In this document: positions 1-10,974 of the stretch, piece by piece
Numbering within the stretch: position 1 is the stretch's first letter
How the letters are laid out: each line of letters starts with the position of its first letter
Assembly: GCF_030867095.1 (NCBI RefSeq)
Contig: NC_081824.1
Span: 351,390,203-351,454,202, forward strand
Direction: 5' to 3'
DNA from: Alligator mississippiensis
Taxonomy: Eukaryota; Chordata; Crocodylia; Alligatoridae
DNA length: 64,000 bases
Program-made: the position numbers and the translations under genes
The notes under the pieces: generated by a model
The model's database searches: none
Told to the model about the DNA's origin: nothing
Seen by the model: only the letters and a program-made list of their open reading frames with translations

Positions 1-2037
1 CCCAAGCTAAACAGCGTTGGGTTTGCTCCCTGTTTAGACAAGAGACCAGTAATGAAAATGCAAGTGATGCAGGAAGAGGTGTTATTGAATTAACAACCCA
101 CGCTCCTTCCTCTGAGTTAACACTAGCTCAACTGGTATAAAACATAAGCAGCACTGAAAAAATTGCATAGCGAGGCTCATTCTGCAGGAGAGTTTGGGAT
201 ATGCGGATGATACAGGAATTAAGATTTCTTTCTCATTCACACATACTTTTTACATATGATGAGTTAAAGTCATGATGTAACCCATAGTAACCCTTGATGG
301 TGACCTTCATAAACTGATAAGTGTGTGCCCTAAACGTGAGCATGGTTTCAGGGGATGATTTACTGCATGTCTCCAAAAACACAGAAGTATTAACATGAAA
401 AAGATTTTCAAATCTCACTGCAGGTCTAGAGACAAAATGATAAACCTCTTTTCTCACTTTGCTCCATTGACTTTGAAGAACCCCTCATATGATCGATAAA
501 TGTTAGCAGGTTCTCACCCTTATTTCAATTGGTAAATCAAGAAATATTTACCTACAGGTAGGGTATTTGCTCTTATCAGGGAACAGTCACTGAACCTAAA
601 CAAAACAGTCTGCTTTATCTTTCCACTGAAAAAGTTCCACTTTGACATTCACATCTTATGTTTTCTTCACCTTGGAAGTTTCTTTATTATTTTTTAATGA
701 TCTTAATAAAATTTTGTGTTTTAGACTGGGAGCTCTTGACTTGAAAGAGTACATAAAAAGAGTACATAAAGTACTGCGATACAGCTTCCTTTGTGTATTT
801 TCATGTAAGAAAGCCATTCATTGTCTCACGGTCTTTCTATATCAGATATCCTTATACACTCAAGATATAGTTCACTTTTTTCAAAGAGCAAACGAAAGAC
901 CTATGTACCAATGAGGTCTCAACTTAGAGCCCTGATATGAGAATTTACCTGTAGGTACTACTATGTACACACATCTTGCCAAAGAATAAATTTCACCCAT
1001 GGATACATATGGCCTGATTCTGATTTCACATAGCTACAATACATCTACAAACAGTTGCTGCAGTCCAGCCAGGAAAACATGAAGGCATGATTGGTAGTTA
1101 AGGTCAGGTTGTTGTCTGCCAGGAAGGTCCAAACTGAAGATGATACCAGTGTATGGACCTAAGTGAGAGGCAAGGTGATAGGGGGTATAGCAGGGCACTA
1201 AGGTGTACCACCTGCTCCTGTAAAGCTGAAGCAGCCTGACCAGGGAGCTCTGCAGGGTAAGGAGAGCTCCACAGCTGTGGGTTGCTGGGGTAAGCCTAGG
1301 GGTAAAATTGAGCAGCACCTGCAGGTGTCACATGACTGCAAGAAGGCAGGGTTTTGGGACATATAGCCCAGGGCTGTAGCTAGCAGGGATACATTCTCTC
1401 TGACAACTGCAAGGGAAGGAGCTCCTGCATAAGGAAGGTAGTAAAGCTGCCTGCTTTACTACCCTAGTGCTGCAAGACTTCAGGAGCCTCCCAGGTACCA
1501 AGGGCTAGGAGCATGTTGCCCTAAGGTTGGAAGTTTATCCCTTTAAAGGGGCAGGGCACTGTTGTCATTGCTAGTGTTTCAGTTATAGCCCAAGGGCTTA
1601 TGCAGCCACGGTGTTCAAGGTAGCACATGGCTTGGTCATGTCAATTTAAATGGGACTTAGGCATGTATTTAAAGTGCTCTTCCAAACAGGGATGCTTTCC
1701 TAAAGTGAAGCCTGTGATTACCCAAAATATCAGTGTTGATTATTTTTTCCTGCAAGAATACAGGAACACTGGCAGAGACACATTTTATACATAAATCCAA
1801 AGCACCTGTAACTTTTCCAGGAGAAAATCTTTGATAATTTAAAATATATTTGTGAGTTCTAGAAGTTTTAGGATAGTAGCACAGGAGTTGGGACTGGAAA
1901 GTGGTACTTACTATTATTTCTGATTGTCTGTTATGTCCTGACAATATGCTCTATTAACATCTATAAATTCTAAGAAAATATGACAATGGAATACCACTAA
2001 AGAATTTTTCAGAAGTCCTTGAATCAATATAGTATTT
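1..2037. other. Intergenic, no recognised gene
   Basis: No exon, RNA gene or repeat family was recognised. The short open frames here are AT-rich chance frames. The block at about 1030-1660 is GC-richer than its flanks and could be part of an interspersed repeat, but I cannot name one. Confidence 0.4.
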
Positions 2038-2440
2038 ATAGATTCATAGATTGTAAGGGGCTGGAAGGGACCTTGCAAGACCATTGGGTCCAGCACCCCT
2101 GCATTAGGCAGGAAAGACAACTAGGGTCAAGTGACCCCAGCAAGGTGACCATCCAGTCTCCTCTTGAAGATTTCCAGAGTAGGTGATTGCACCACATCTG
2201 GAGGGAGTTTATTCCACAGTCTGGACACCCTAATTGTGAAGAAGGTTTTCCTAGTGTTAAGCCTGAAAAGGTCTTCCAGGAGTTTGTGGCCATTACTCCT
2301 GGTTTTCCCCAAAGGTGCCCTGGTGAACAGTTGTTCGCCAAGCCGTTGATGTATTCCCCTGATATAGCAGTAAGCTGCAACCAAGTTCCCTCTCAGTCTT
2401 CTCTTCTTTTAGTATATGTTACAGGTCTTCAGATGTCCCA
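2038..2440 (-). mobile_element. CR1 LINE, 3' end
   Basis: The minus strand encodes the C-terminus of CR1 ORF2 (LFTRAPLGKTRSNGHKLLED, RLWNKLPPDVVQSP, LEIFKRRLDGH) followed by the CR1 3' tail at about 2060-2040, where ATTCATAGA-type repeats mark the end. The 5' part is absent, as is usual for CR1. Non-functional. Confidence 0.9.
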
Positions 2441-3407
2441 CAGAATTCAATGAACTACTCACATAAGGTTAGACACTTGCATAATCATCTTACTGCATTA
2501 GTGCCAGAATCATTAAAATTTATTAGTTATCGGGAAGAAATATTGAGGAAAAAACAGATCTTATGTGATCTTGTATTTTTGGTTCAAGTTCATTGCATGC
2601 GACTTAACTGATGTCCCTGTTAAAGAAAAAAGACACCAGTGCAACCTGCTTTGATATCAACAAAATAAGGCTTTAGTCATATATTTGTTTGAAACATTCA
2701 GTGGGTTATGGGAATTGTCCAGCCCTAACATAAGCTAGAACCAATAGTAGTAGCATATAATGGGTGGTATATGAAATTCATTAAATTAATTTTAGTATGT
2801 TCATAATTAGAACTTAAAAAAAAATTGAAGTACCAAACAGCACTGACATGTTAAATGTTTGCTAGGTTTTTCATCATCATAAATCCTTTGAGGTCACAAT
2901 TGTCACTAGTTTGAACTTGTCATGTAGATTTTCTTCCCCTGGCTATATATATATATTTTTTTTTTTTAAAAGCTTACACTGATTAATTTTTTTTCAGGTT
3001 TTTGGCATTTAAATACACAACATGTCTAGTTTCAGAAAACAGTTTGTATCACTTAGGCTAACAATAAAAATAATCAGATGGGTAGAATTTGGTACACTCC
3101 AGTTGTTGTCTAGCTAATATATTTTAACAGTATGTCTGAATGCTTCAGTAGAACAATTTATGAGCCCAAAATAATAAGAATCCTGGCCATATTATGGCAT
3201 TCGATAGCTAAGGTGGCAGAAAAATTAGGTCTTAGCTCTGCATTCTGAACACAGGCAAAATTATCCCCCCTAAATGCCAGCAGTCATGCTTTTTTTGATT
3301 TCCTAACTATATCCTTAATGAATCAAAAAGGAGGCAAAAGGGAACAACAGGACAGGCAAATAGATATATGGGCTTGATGATGCCTCTGTAAAGCTCTAAT
3401 AGGTCTT
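2441..3407. other. Intergenic, no recognised feature
   Basis: AT-rich sequence with T- and A-runs (about 2958-2970). I see no gene or named repeat. Confidence 0.4.
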
Positions 3408-3445
3408 TATCACTTTTAGTATGAAACATCAGTCGATATCACTTT

Positions 3446-3738
3446 GGGTGCATCTACACGTCACCCTACAGCGACATAGCAACATGCTACATCACCGTAC
3501 GACATGCTATGGTGGCAGCGATCACATGGGTCTACATGTGATCAGCAGCTATGTTGCCATAGTGACACGCCCCCCCTGTTTCAGTTCACCACCATGGCAA
3601 CATAGTGGCAAAATCTAATTGTGCCATGTGCATGGTGCTGCATGGGTGATTACTGCACTGTTCTTTACTACTTCCAAAAGGAAGTACTAAGCAAAGCACC
3701 ATAGCAATATTACCATATGGTGATGTGTAAACATGCCC
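3446..3738. mobile_element. Short DNA transposon (MITE), ends GGGTGCATCTACAC
   Basis: The left end GGGTGCATCTACACGTCACC and the right end, reverse complement GGGCATGTTTACACATCACC, are imperfect terminal inverted repeats. The site is a T-run within the 29-bp repeat, consistent with a 2-4 bp target duplication, so a PIF/Harbinger-like origin is possible. No coding capacity. Confidence 0.6.
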
Positions 3739-3765
3739 TTTTAGTATGAAACATAAGTCTATAGC

Positions 3766-4146
3766 CAGAGCTGTCCCATAGGTAGGACATATTGGGGTGA
3801 CTGCCCTGGGCCTGGTGCCTTGGAGGGCCCTGAGGAGCTGGGTGGAGTGGCCACTGCCCCTCCCATGGGGCTTACCTGGAGCTGGCGGCTCAGTCCTGTG
3901 CTGCGGAAGAAATGTCCAGCTGTTCACCCCCTTCCTCCCCCTTGCTGCAAGCCACCAGCTTTGTGTCCGCTGAAGAGCGGCTTGGCCAGGGCATGCGGAA
4001 TCTGCTTGGCCCCGGGAACCAAATTTCATTGCTATAGCATTGCCATGCCCTGCCTTTGCGGGGGTCCCACAGCCCTGTGCAGTGTTAAAGGGGCTCCACA
4101 CAGGCTGATTTAACCCGGGCCCTGGACCCTCCTAGGGACGGCTCTG
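3766..4146. mobile_element. hAT-like nonautonomous element, ends CAGAGCTGTCCC
   Basis: The terminal repeats are CAGAGCTGTCCCATAGG and, inverted, CAGAGCCGTCCCTAGG. Flanks are TCTATAGC (3758-3765) and TCTATATC (4147-4154), an 8-bp duplication with one mismatch. The interior is GC-rich and encodes nothing recognisable. Confidence 0.8.
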
Positions 4147-4473
4147 TCTATATCACTTTTACTATGAAGTACACTGAGATGATCATTCTAAGATCAAACA
4201 GTACTTGGGGTTTCTACTTGTAACAGCATCTGAATCTCCTGCTGAAACACTGGCAAATCTGCAAGACACAAGAAAAACACACAAACACCAAACCAAAACA
4301 ACACCCCTACACCCCTAAATATTATTTTCTTAAGCTACTGAAATTTTTATGAGTACAGGATTTTAGCACATAAAGCCAGACCAGCACAAAAGGGATAGGG
4401 CAGGGGAAGACAGAGAATCTGGCCCTATGTGTGTATAGCACGTGCATTTGTGGAGTATATTGTTGACCCAAGC

Positions 4474-4973
4474 CAATGTTTCTCAACTAGAGTTCTATCA
4501 AATCCTTTTAGGGGTGCTGGAGGGTGCAGCACAGTACTGGCATTGTTAATTGTACACATATTCACAAGCATAGGCAACATGTGGCGGGGGGGGGCACATG
4601 CCCCCCCTGAGATTGGCCCTCACTGGCTGGGGAGTGGGAGCACCAAGAGAAGCACCAGCAGTACTTCCGGTTTTGCTGCCAGCACTTCTGGGGTCAGTGA
4701 TCAGCCTCTGGTTCCCCCCCAAACTCAGGAGGCACCAGTTGCCTATGTTCACAAAATAAACCCAGAGATTTCAAACAGGAATCCACAGTGTCAAAAAGAC
4801 TCATTGTGGTCTTTCTGAATTCTTTGCAACAGAATTCAGAACAATTCTTTTGAAGACTTGTCTATCATTTTTCCGCAGTCAAAATATGAGTGAAAGCTAA
4901 GATCTGGGATATTCTGAAGGGTGCCTTAAGTCTCACAAATATATCTTCAATCTAAAATGGCTGAGAACCACTG
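4474..4973. mobile_element. hAT-like element, ends CAATGTTTCTCAAC, interrupted
   Basis: The left end CAATGTTTCTCAACTAGAG and the right end, inverted CAGTGGTTCTCAGCC, match the common vertebrate hAT terminus CAGTGGTTCTCAACC. The left end is mutated. A second element (4569-4747) sits inside. Flanking 8-mers match only partly. Confidence 0.65.
4569..4747. mobile_element. Nested hAT-like MITE, ends CATAGGCAAC
   Basis: The terminal repeats are CATAGGCAACATGTG and, inverted, CATAGGCAACTGGTG. Flanks are TTCACAAG (4561-4568) and TTCACAAA (4748-4755), 7 of 8 identical. The interior carries G- and C-runs around 4576-4607. It was inserted into the older element at 4474-4973. Confidence 0.75.
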
Positions 4974-5053
4974 ACCTACGATTAAAGAATGGAGTTAAAG
5001 AAAAATATTGACAGAACCAACAGTGACTCTCATCTGAAGATTGTAACATATAC

Positions 5054-5306
5054 CAAGGGTGGCCAACCTGTGGCACAGGTGCCACCACAAGTGGTATGAG
5101 CACCCTCTGTGTCTGGCACGTGGGAGATCGGGGAGGGGACAGGCAGCACAGTGGCAGATAGGGAAGTAAGCAGAAAGCAGAGCAGCAGATCAGGCAGGAA
5201 GCAGAAAGCAGAGCAGCTATCAGGAAAGGGAATGAGATCAGAGTAGCACTTGGGGAGGGTGCAGGGCTAATTTATTTTGGTCTGCCAAAAATGTTGGCCC
5301 CCACTG
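5054..5306. mobile_element. hAT-like element, ends CAAGGGTGGCCAAC
   Basis: The left end CAAGGGTGGCCAACCTGTGG faces an inverted right end CAGTGGGGGCCAACAT. Flanks ACATATAC and ACCTACAC agree at 6 of 8 positions. There is a GC-moderate interior with a short direct repeat (GGCAGCA, GAAGCAGAAAGCAGAGCAGC) and no gene. Confidence 0.65.
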
Positions 5307-6890
5307 ACCTACACTATTCATGTACTAACTGGATTGTAGTCTTAAAACTCAATCTGGCTATACTAGGACTATATATAGCAACTCTTTTCATCCCAGATGT
5401 AAAAAATACTAGCATAAGACCAATGCTTTTCCCTGGAAATAGCTATAAGTAGACTCAACTAGACTAAAATACAACTACGTTTCAAGGTGTCTCCAGGTCA
5501 TATCCTTGCACAGAGATTTGCTCATATCACATCACAGTTTCCAATTTGGACTCTGAGGCATTTCTGTTTCTCTCAAATAAAGTATAACAGAATAACTTGA
5601 TGAACTTGGTAAAATATATGAGCCCAGTTGAGTTAAATCAATGGGATGAAAAATAAATTAATCCATTTACAGGTTCTGTATTCTTATTGCATAGCCCTCT
5701 CCCTTTCAAACTTCTAGCACTGACTTGGAGACATTACAGTCTGGGATCAAAATTCCCTCCTGCCCACTATCCACTATGAAGAATAAAAAGTACATGGGCC
5801 TAGTTTGCCTTTTACTTAACAGCAGCATAAATTGTGCGTAGGTCCATTAAAGCCTCTTGTAAAACTGAAGCAAGATGAGACACAAGACAAAATGTTTAAT
5901 CTTTTTGTTCCTATTAGCCACAAGGTGGCAGTGTTCTCCTATCTCAGACATATTTGAAACCCGTTCTTTGTGCTGGTGAATGAGTAATCTCTTGTTAAGC
6001 AACTCACCTTGAAGGGAAAAATGAACATGAAACATAATTTTTATTTGTTTCCTTTCTATGCCTAGATTGCTCATTCTAGGATTCTGCTAACACAAGCCAA
6101 ATTTTTGTCCCTGCTCTATCTGGAAGGCTCAATGGTCTTTGGAAGCATGCCTATGTAACCCTTCTGGGTTCAATTTTGGGGTCAACATATATTTTATCTT
6201 GGCTCAAGCCCCCACCTGGGAAACACTAAATAAATTACTAGGGTGTCCCACATAAACAAAACAACCCCACCTTGCAAGCAGTGTAAACAAAGAATAAATT
6301 TATTACTGAAAACAAAGGCAAAAAACCCAAAGGAAACACCAAATACAGTTTTAAACACTACCAACTGCAAGGCATCTTTCATAGATTGCACCCTTTTGGG
6401 GAAGCCTCACCCATGCCCAGGCAATCTAGGACTTGGGGCTCATCCAAAAGGCAGTTCCAGGGTCTTGCACCCTTATACCTACCCTTCAGCAATGGGCTGC
6501 AGAGGCGGCTTCACTGGAGAATCCTTTGAGCTGCTCCTTGGGTTTGCATGGCTGCGGGAAGCTGATAGAGAGCATGGGTCTTCTGTTTTGCAAGGGGCCC
6601 CTTGTTGCTCCCTGTGACACTGTAGAGTGATTCCCACTTCCATATGTTGGCCTTGAGGGGTTGACTATAGCCCCAGACAGCATGTTGCACCCCTAAATTC
6701 CTAGTCCCAATCCCAGCTCTGCTGGGCAGAAACTGCAAAAAGAAAACTTCAAAGGAGAGGTCAGGCCTACCTCACTGGGCCTGAACTGGGCAGCAAAAGC
6801 TGGCCAGGCCTATACTGCATTGCGGCCTGAACATATAACTGGGGTTCAGCTGTGCAGTTAGGCTGAAACAACATAGCTGTAGAAACAGCA
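5307..6890. other. Intergenic, no recognised gene
   Basis: 5307-6100 is AT-rich with nothing recognised. 6140-6860 is a more GC-rich block with AATAAA-like words that looks like part of some interspersed repeat, but no terminal repeats or coding domain could be established. Confidence 0.35.
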
Positions 6891-6899
6891 GAAAAAAAA

Positions 6900-7199
6900 A
6901 GGCCTAGGCCCACGGGCAACCCGTAGGCGGTGCACATGGGTGCATCTGCACCCCCTGAGCATAGTGGTACATCCCCTACAAAAAGGTGCCGCTGACAGTA
7001 TTGCCGCTCGCCACCCCACTGTCGACACTGCTGGCAGTGTCTGCAGATGGTCTGTGATCTCCGCTGGCCGCTGCCACCAGTGGCGTCTGTGAGTGGTCAC
7101 CAACCCCTGGTCAGCACTCACCCCTCCCCGCCCCTCCCCTGCTGCCGACAGTGCCAGTGGTGTCTGCAGGAACTTCCCCACTTATCACTGCCGCCATAC
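6900..7199. mobile_element. hAT-like fragment of the GTAGG-GGTGCAC family
   Basis: The start CCGTAGGCGGTGCACATGGG and the following CACCCCCTGAGCAT closely match the left part of the element at 7386 in the same orientation. The minisatellite-like CTGCTGGCAGTGTCTGC words continue to about 7170. No confident end or target duplication. Confidence 0.45.
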
Positions 7200-7359
7200 C
7201 CCGCAGTCACATTTTTTGAATGATTAAAATGAAACACCTCTATATATACATCTATATCTAAGTGGGGTATCATTTTAATAATGGAAAAAAATGGATTTTG
7301 GGTTACTTTTTTAAACCAAAAATTGGGGATTTTTTTTTAATCAGAGAAAACCAGGATCC
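7200..7359 (-). mobile_element. hAT-like 3'-end fragment of the CAGGGATCCTGG family
   Basis: Read on the minus strand this begins CAGGGATCCTGGTTTTCTC, then AT-rich text with TATATAGAGGTGTTTCATTTT. The complete element at 62263-63476 has the same start and similar following sequence. Only one end is present here. Confidence 0.6.
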
Positions 7360-7385
7360 CTGCTCATCAGGCAGATGAATAAGAG

Positions 7386-8094
7386 CATTGGTGACGCGTA
7401 GGGGGTGCACACAGGTACACACGCACGCCCTGAGATTGGTGGTACACCCCCTGAAAGAAGCACTGCTGACGGTGCCTGTGGGCAGTCGCTGCTCACTACC
7501 TCCTCCCCGCCCCGTGCTGCTGACACCACCAGCGACATCTGTGGGCAGTCGCTGATCACCACTGGCCACCACCAACACTGCCGGCAGTGTCTGCCAGTGA
7601 TCACCACTCGCTGTCCCCCTTTCACTGCGAATGCCACTGGCAGAGTCTGCAGGTGGTCACCAATCACCACTGGCTGCCACCGACGCTGCCAGTGGCACCT
7701 GTGGGTGGTTGCCGATCGCCACTGGCTGCTGCCACAACTGCCAGTGGTGTCTATGGGTGATCACCGCTCGCCACCCTAATTGCTGCCAACACCACTGGCA
7801 GCATCTCTGGGCAGTCACCAATCACTGCTGGCTGCCACCAACACTGCCAGTGGCATCTGTGGCTGGTCACCACTTGCCACCCCCTCGTTCACTGCTGACA
7901 CTGCTGGCAGTGTCTGTGGGTGGTTGCTGACTGCTGCTGCCAATGCTGCTGGTGGCATCTGTGGGTGGTTGCCGACTGCTGGTCGGTGCTCAGCACCACC
8001 CCCACACACACTCCTCGCTCACTGCCACCATGTGCCTCCTGCCTGTGGGTGGTTGTTGTGCCCCCACAGCCTCTGGGAGCACATGCCATTTATG
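7386..8094. mobile_element. hAT-like element carrying a minisatellite
   Basis: Flanked by AATAAGAG at 7378-7385 and 8095-8102, a perfect 8-bp duplication (identity extends to ATGAATAAGAG). Ends are CATTGGTGACGCGTAGG and, inverted, CATAAATGGCATG, a weak inverted repeat. Most of the interior is the 52-bp tandem repeat listed separately. Confidence 0.65.
7466..8000. repeat. 52-bp GC-rich minisatellite, about 9-10 units
   Basis: Units begin GTGGGTGGTTGCCGATCGCC and end near CTGCCAGTGGTGTCT. Unit starts seen at 7701, 7753, 7807, 7859, 7916 and 7961 give spacings of 52, 54, 52, 57 and 45, with earlier, more diverged units from about 7470. Stop-poor in several frames, so it yields spurious open frames of up to 205 codons. 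Confidence 0.8.
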
Positions 8095-8102
8095 AATAAG
8101 AG

Positions 8103-9640
8103 CCCCACGAGAAAGAGAGAAAGACTTAGTGAGTTGTTCTTATATACCTGCTGTGGCATCACCCAAGCCTTGTCAAGTCTGGGAGTGCCATATTTCAGTC
8201 TTTCTCCCAACCAATCTGCCCAAAAAATCCTCTGGTACCTCTGGCCAATGAGGTCAGAGGGTTTTACATATTTTCCCCAGATACAGGCCCCAGCTTGCCA
8301 TGTACTGAGCACATGGCCAGCACTGCAGAGGCCATCTGGCCCATATCAAATCACACACACACATACAAAAAAGACACTGCCCCAAAATTCACCTTAGCCC
8401 CCCCCATAGCCACCCCTCCCAGCATCGCCCCTGTCCAAGCCCCTCACCTTCCCTCCCGAGTTGCCACCACAAACCCCACTCCTGCCTGCAGAGGTGCAGT
8501 GCTCCTAGCCCAGCCTGGCCGGCAGGCCCATGTTTCACCTTTGTCTAACAGCCCCCCACCCAGTTTTCTGTCTAGTCTACCTCAGCCCCTGCACTGGGAA
8601 GAGGCTGGTGTCACCCTGATCTACATAGTACAAAGGCATCACTCTACTTCATCTTGAAAAAAAATAGAGTGAGTTTCTACAGCCTGCATTGTGTGGGAGG
8701 TCAGACAAAATGATCATAATGGCCTCTTCTGTATAAATCTGCAAAACCAGACCTACTTTTCACTGTGTGAAAAGTGTTTTGGGATTTAATGGCCACAGTT
8801 GATCAGGACCTCAGATGTATGTAACATTTGAAAGACAATATAAATAATATATTGCTTTATATTCCTATGCATTGATATTAGTTCAATACCATCTCAAAAT
8901 GCAATATTATTTATCCAAGCTTCATAACATTGAATTTTGCTCTTGAGTTAGCAGCTTTTTTTTCCAGCCATAAAAATTGTTTAGTTTCTCAAGAGAGAAA
9001 CAGAGGGGAAGCAAGCAACTCTTGGACAAAGTGGAGCAAAACAAGAAAGGAAAGAAGAAGAGAAGAGCAGCTGGTTCTAGAGAGCAGGGGAAAGAGAAGT
9101 GGTCTCACCAGATCTTGAAGAAGAAAAGAGAAAGATTTGCTGTTTTGTGCCACAAGGCTTCCCTGCAAAACTTACTGTGTTTTCATCTGACCCCCTTACT
9201 TTATTGTAAAATCTCCTGTCTTTGCTGTAGCCCCTGGGTAATTTTCCAGCAACAGCAGAAGCACAAATGTAGACCCTATTTTTACCCCAGTGCTATCTAG
9301 AACTGCCTAGGCTGAACGTTTATGGCCTAGTGCCAAATGGAGAACAATTACTCTCCCAAGCTGGAAAAATGTCAGCACATTTTAACCTGACAGATGCTAA
9401 AGCTGTTATTGAGACAAACTGAATGGAGGGGATTGTGAGTCCTTGAAACAAACAGACCAACAGAAAAAAAAAAAGCAGTGGCAGAAAAAAACTATGGGCA
9501 TAACCAAACACAGACTGGAGAGCCCACAGACTGAGATCCTTGCCACATTATTTGCAGCATTCTTTAGTAGTTTGTATATTCTAAACTTTCTGCTGGAATT
9601 CAAATATCAACGTTTTTATCCCCTGAATTTCAAATTTATG
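8103..9640. other. Intergenic, no recognised gene
   Basis: A short CA run lies near 8350-8362. The GC-rich block 8390-8600 and purine-rich block 9000-9130 look like repeat interior, but no ends were found. Confidence 0.35.
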
Positions 9641-9654
9641 TAACTTCTTAAATT

Positions 9655-10570
9655 GATGTCTTTTTAATACAGCCTTGAGAAAATGGTGATAAAGATTTTT
9701 TGGGCTGATACCAATGGCCAGTTATTAACCAGTCCTATTGGCTGATACCAATCTAATTGCCAATATGCAGCCTGGCAGCTTGGAGTGCAGTGTCTGGCTG
9801 GTAAGTCTGTGGGGTGGAAGGGGCAGGGGAAGAGAAGGAGTGTAGGGGGGCTTCAGATTGAGGCCCCTATGGTGAAGAAGGGGGTGAGGCTGGGGCCGGG
9901 AAAGGCACTGCCCAGCCAGGGGCTCATCTAGGGAATGCAAGGGGAGAGGGAGGGGCAGCTCCCACTCCTGCATGCACTCCCGGGGGAGGCATGGGGGGAG
10001 TGTTCCCCCCAGAATTGTGCATGGGACAAGGGCAGGCTGCCCACTGTGGGCTCAGGGCCAGGGGCTGCACCAGCCTCTTCCCAGTGGGAGAGCTGGGCCA
10101 AGGATGTGCTCAGACTGAGCGGGGGTGGGACAAGCAATGGCTGTGCTGGGAGGGTGGGTTACAGGCTGGGCTAGTCGCCCCAAAATTTGCCATAGCCACC
10201 CTGTAACCCCCATCCCAGTGCCACTGCCACCCATCCTGCCTGCCCTGAGCTCAGCCCAGCCCCACTGCTAGGGAGAGGATGGCTCAGCCCCTGGCCCTGA
10301 GCCCATAATGTGCAGCCTGCCCTCGCCCTGCACACAAATCCAGGGAACACATGCCCCCGTGCCTTCCCTAGGGGTGTGCACAGTGTCAGAAACTACCCCC
10401 ATCCCTACCCTGGATGAGCCACCCATAGCTCCATCGTGCGCCCTGCCCCACACTGGCTGGGCAGTCCATTATCAGCCACATCAGCCAAAAAAAGCCGATT
10501 GCCAATAATGTCAATTTTCTTTTTATCAGTGCAGATACGATATGGACTGAAATATCAGTGTACCTCTATT
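9655..10570. mobile_element. Probable nonautonomous DNA element with GC-rich core
   Basis: The left part contains GGGCTGATACCAATGGCC and TATTGGCTGATACCAATC. The right part, inverted, reads TTGGCAATCGGC, then TTTGGCTGATGTGGCTGATA. The shared words on opposite strands suggest inverted ends around a GC-rich core (9800-10450). Exact termini are uncertain. Confidence 0.45.
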
Positions 10571-10974
10571 TACCACATTTATTTAAATACAAGATGAGAT
10601 TTTTTTTAAATCTTATATTCATATACAAGGAAACATCACTAAGTATATTGTCTGTCATTAGACAGCTACCAAAAGCAGCATGTGCTCAGTAATGGAAACC
10701 AATTATGAAGTTGATTAAATGCAGCCAACACTATAAAACACATGGCCCATACTGGGCAAATATGCTTCACTAACCCATTTTTTTTAACTAAAATATATTT
10801 CTATATAGAGAGAGTTATATATATATATCCTTTATCATAAACTTTCCATCACACATCTTAAAACCGCATTAAGAAACCTGTGATTCCTGTTACAATAAAT
10901 GCAACCACTCTCCTGAGCCCCCACCCTCCACCCTCACCTACCCCAATCACAGTCTTTTAGTCCAAGCCCTGATT

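Larger units (their letters stand above)
3408..4175. repeat. 29-bp tandem triplication split by two transposons
   Basis: Three copies of a unit starting TATCACTTTTAGTATGAAAC. Unit 1 is 3408-3436 and intact. Unit 2 starts at 3437, is broken after TATCACTTT and resumes at about 3739. Unit 3 (TATCACTTTTACTATGAA) starts at about 4151. Two unrelated DNA elements occupy the gaps. Removing both restores a continuous three-unit array. Confidence 0.75.

Noticed and set aside
642-914. 90-codon + strand frame
   Set aside because: AT-rich chance frame with no domain, splice context or promoter.
6140-6860. Possible LTR-like block with AATAAA words
   Set aside because: No paired terminal repeats, primer-binding site or coding domain could be seen, so no virus-like element is claimed.
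7405-8397. Open frames of 99-205 codons on the + strand
   Set aside because: They translate the 52-bp minisatellite and run out of it into unrelated sequence.
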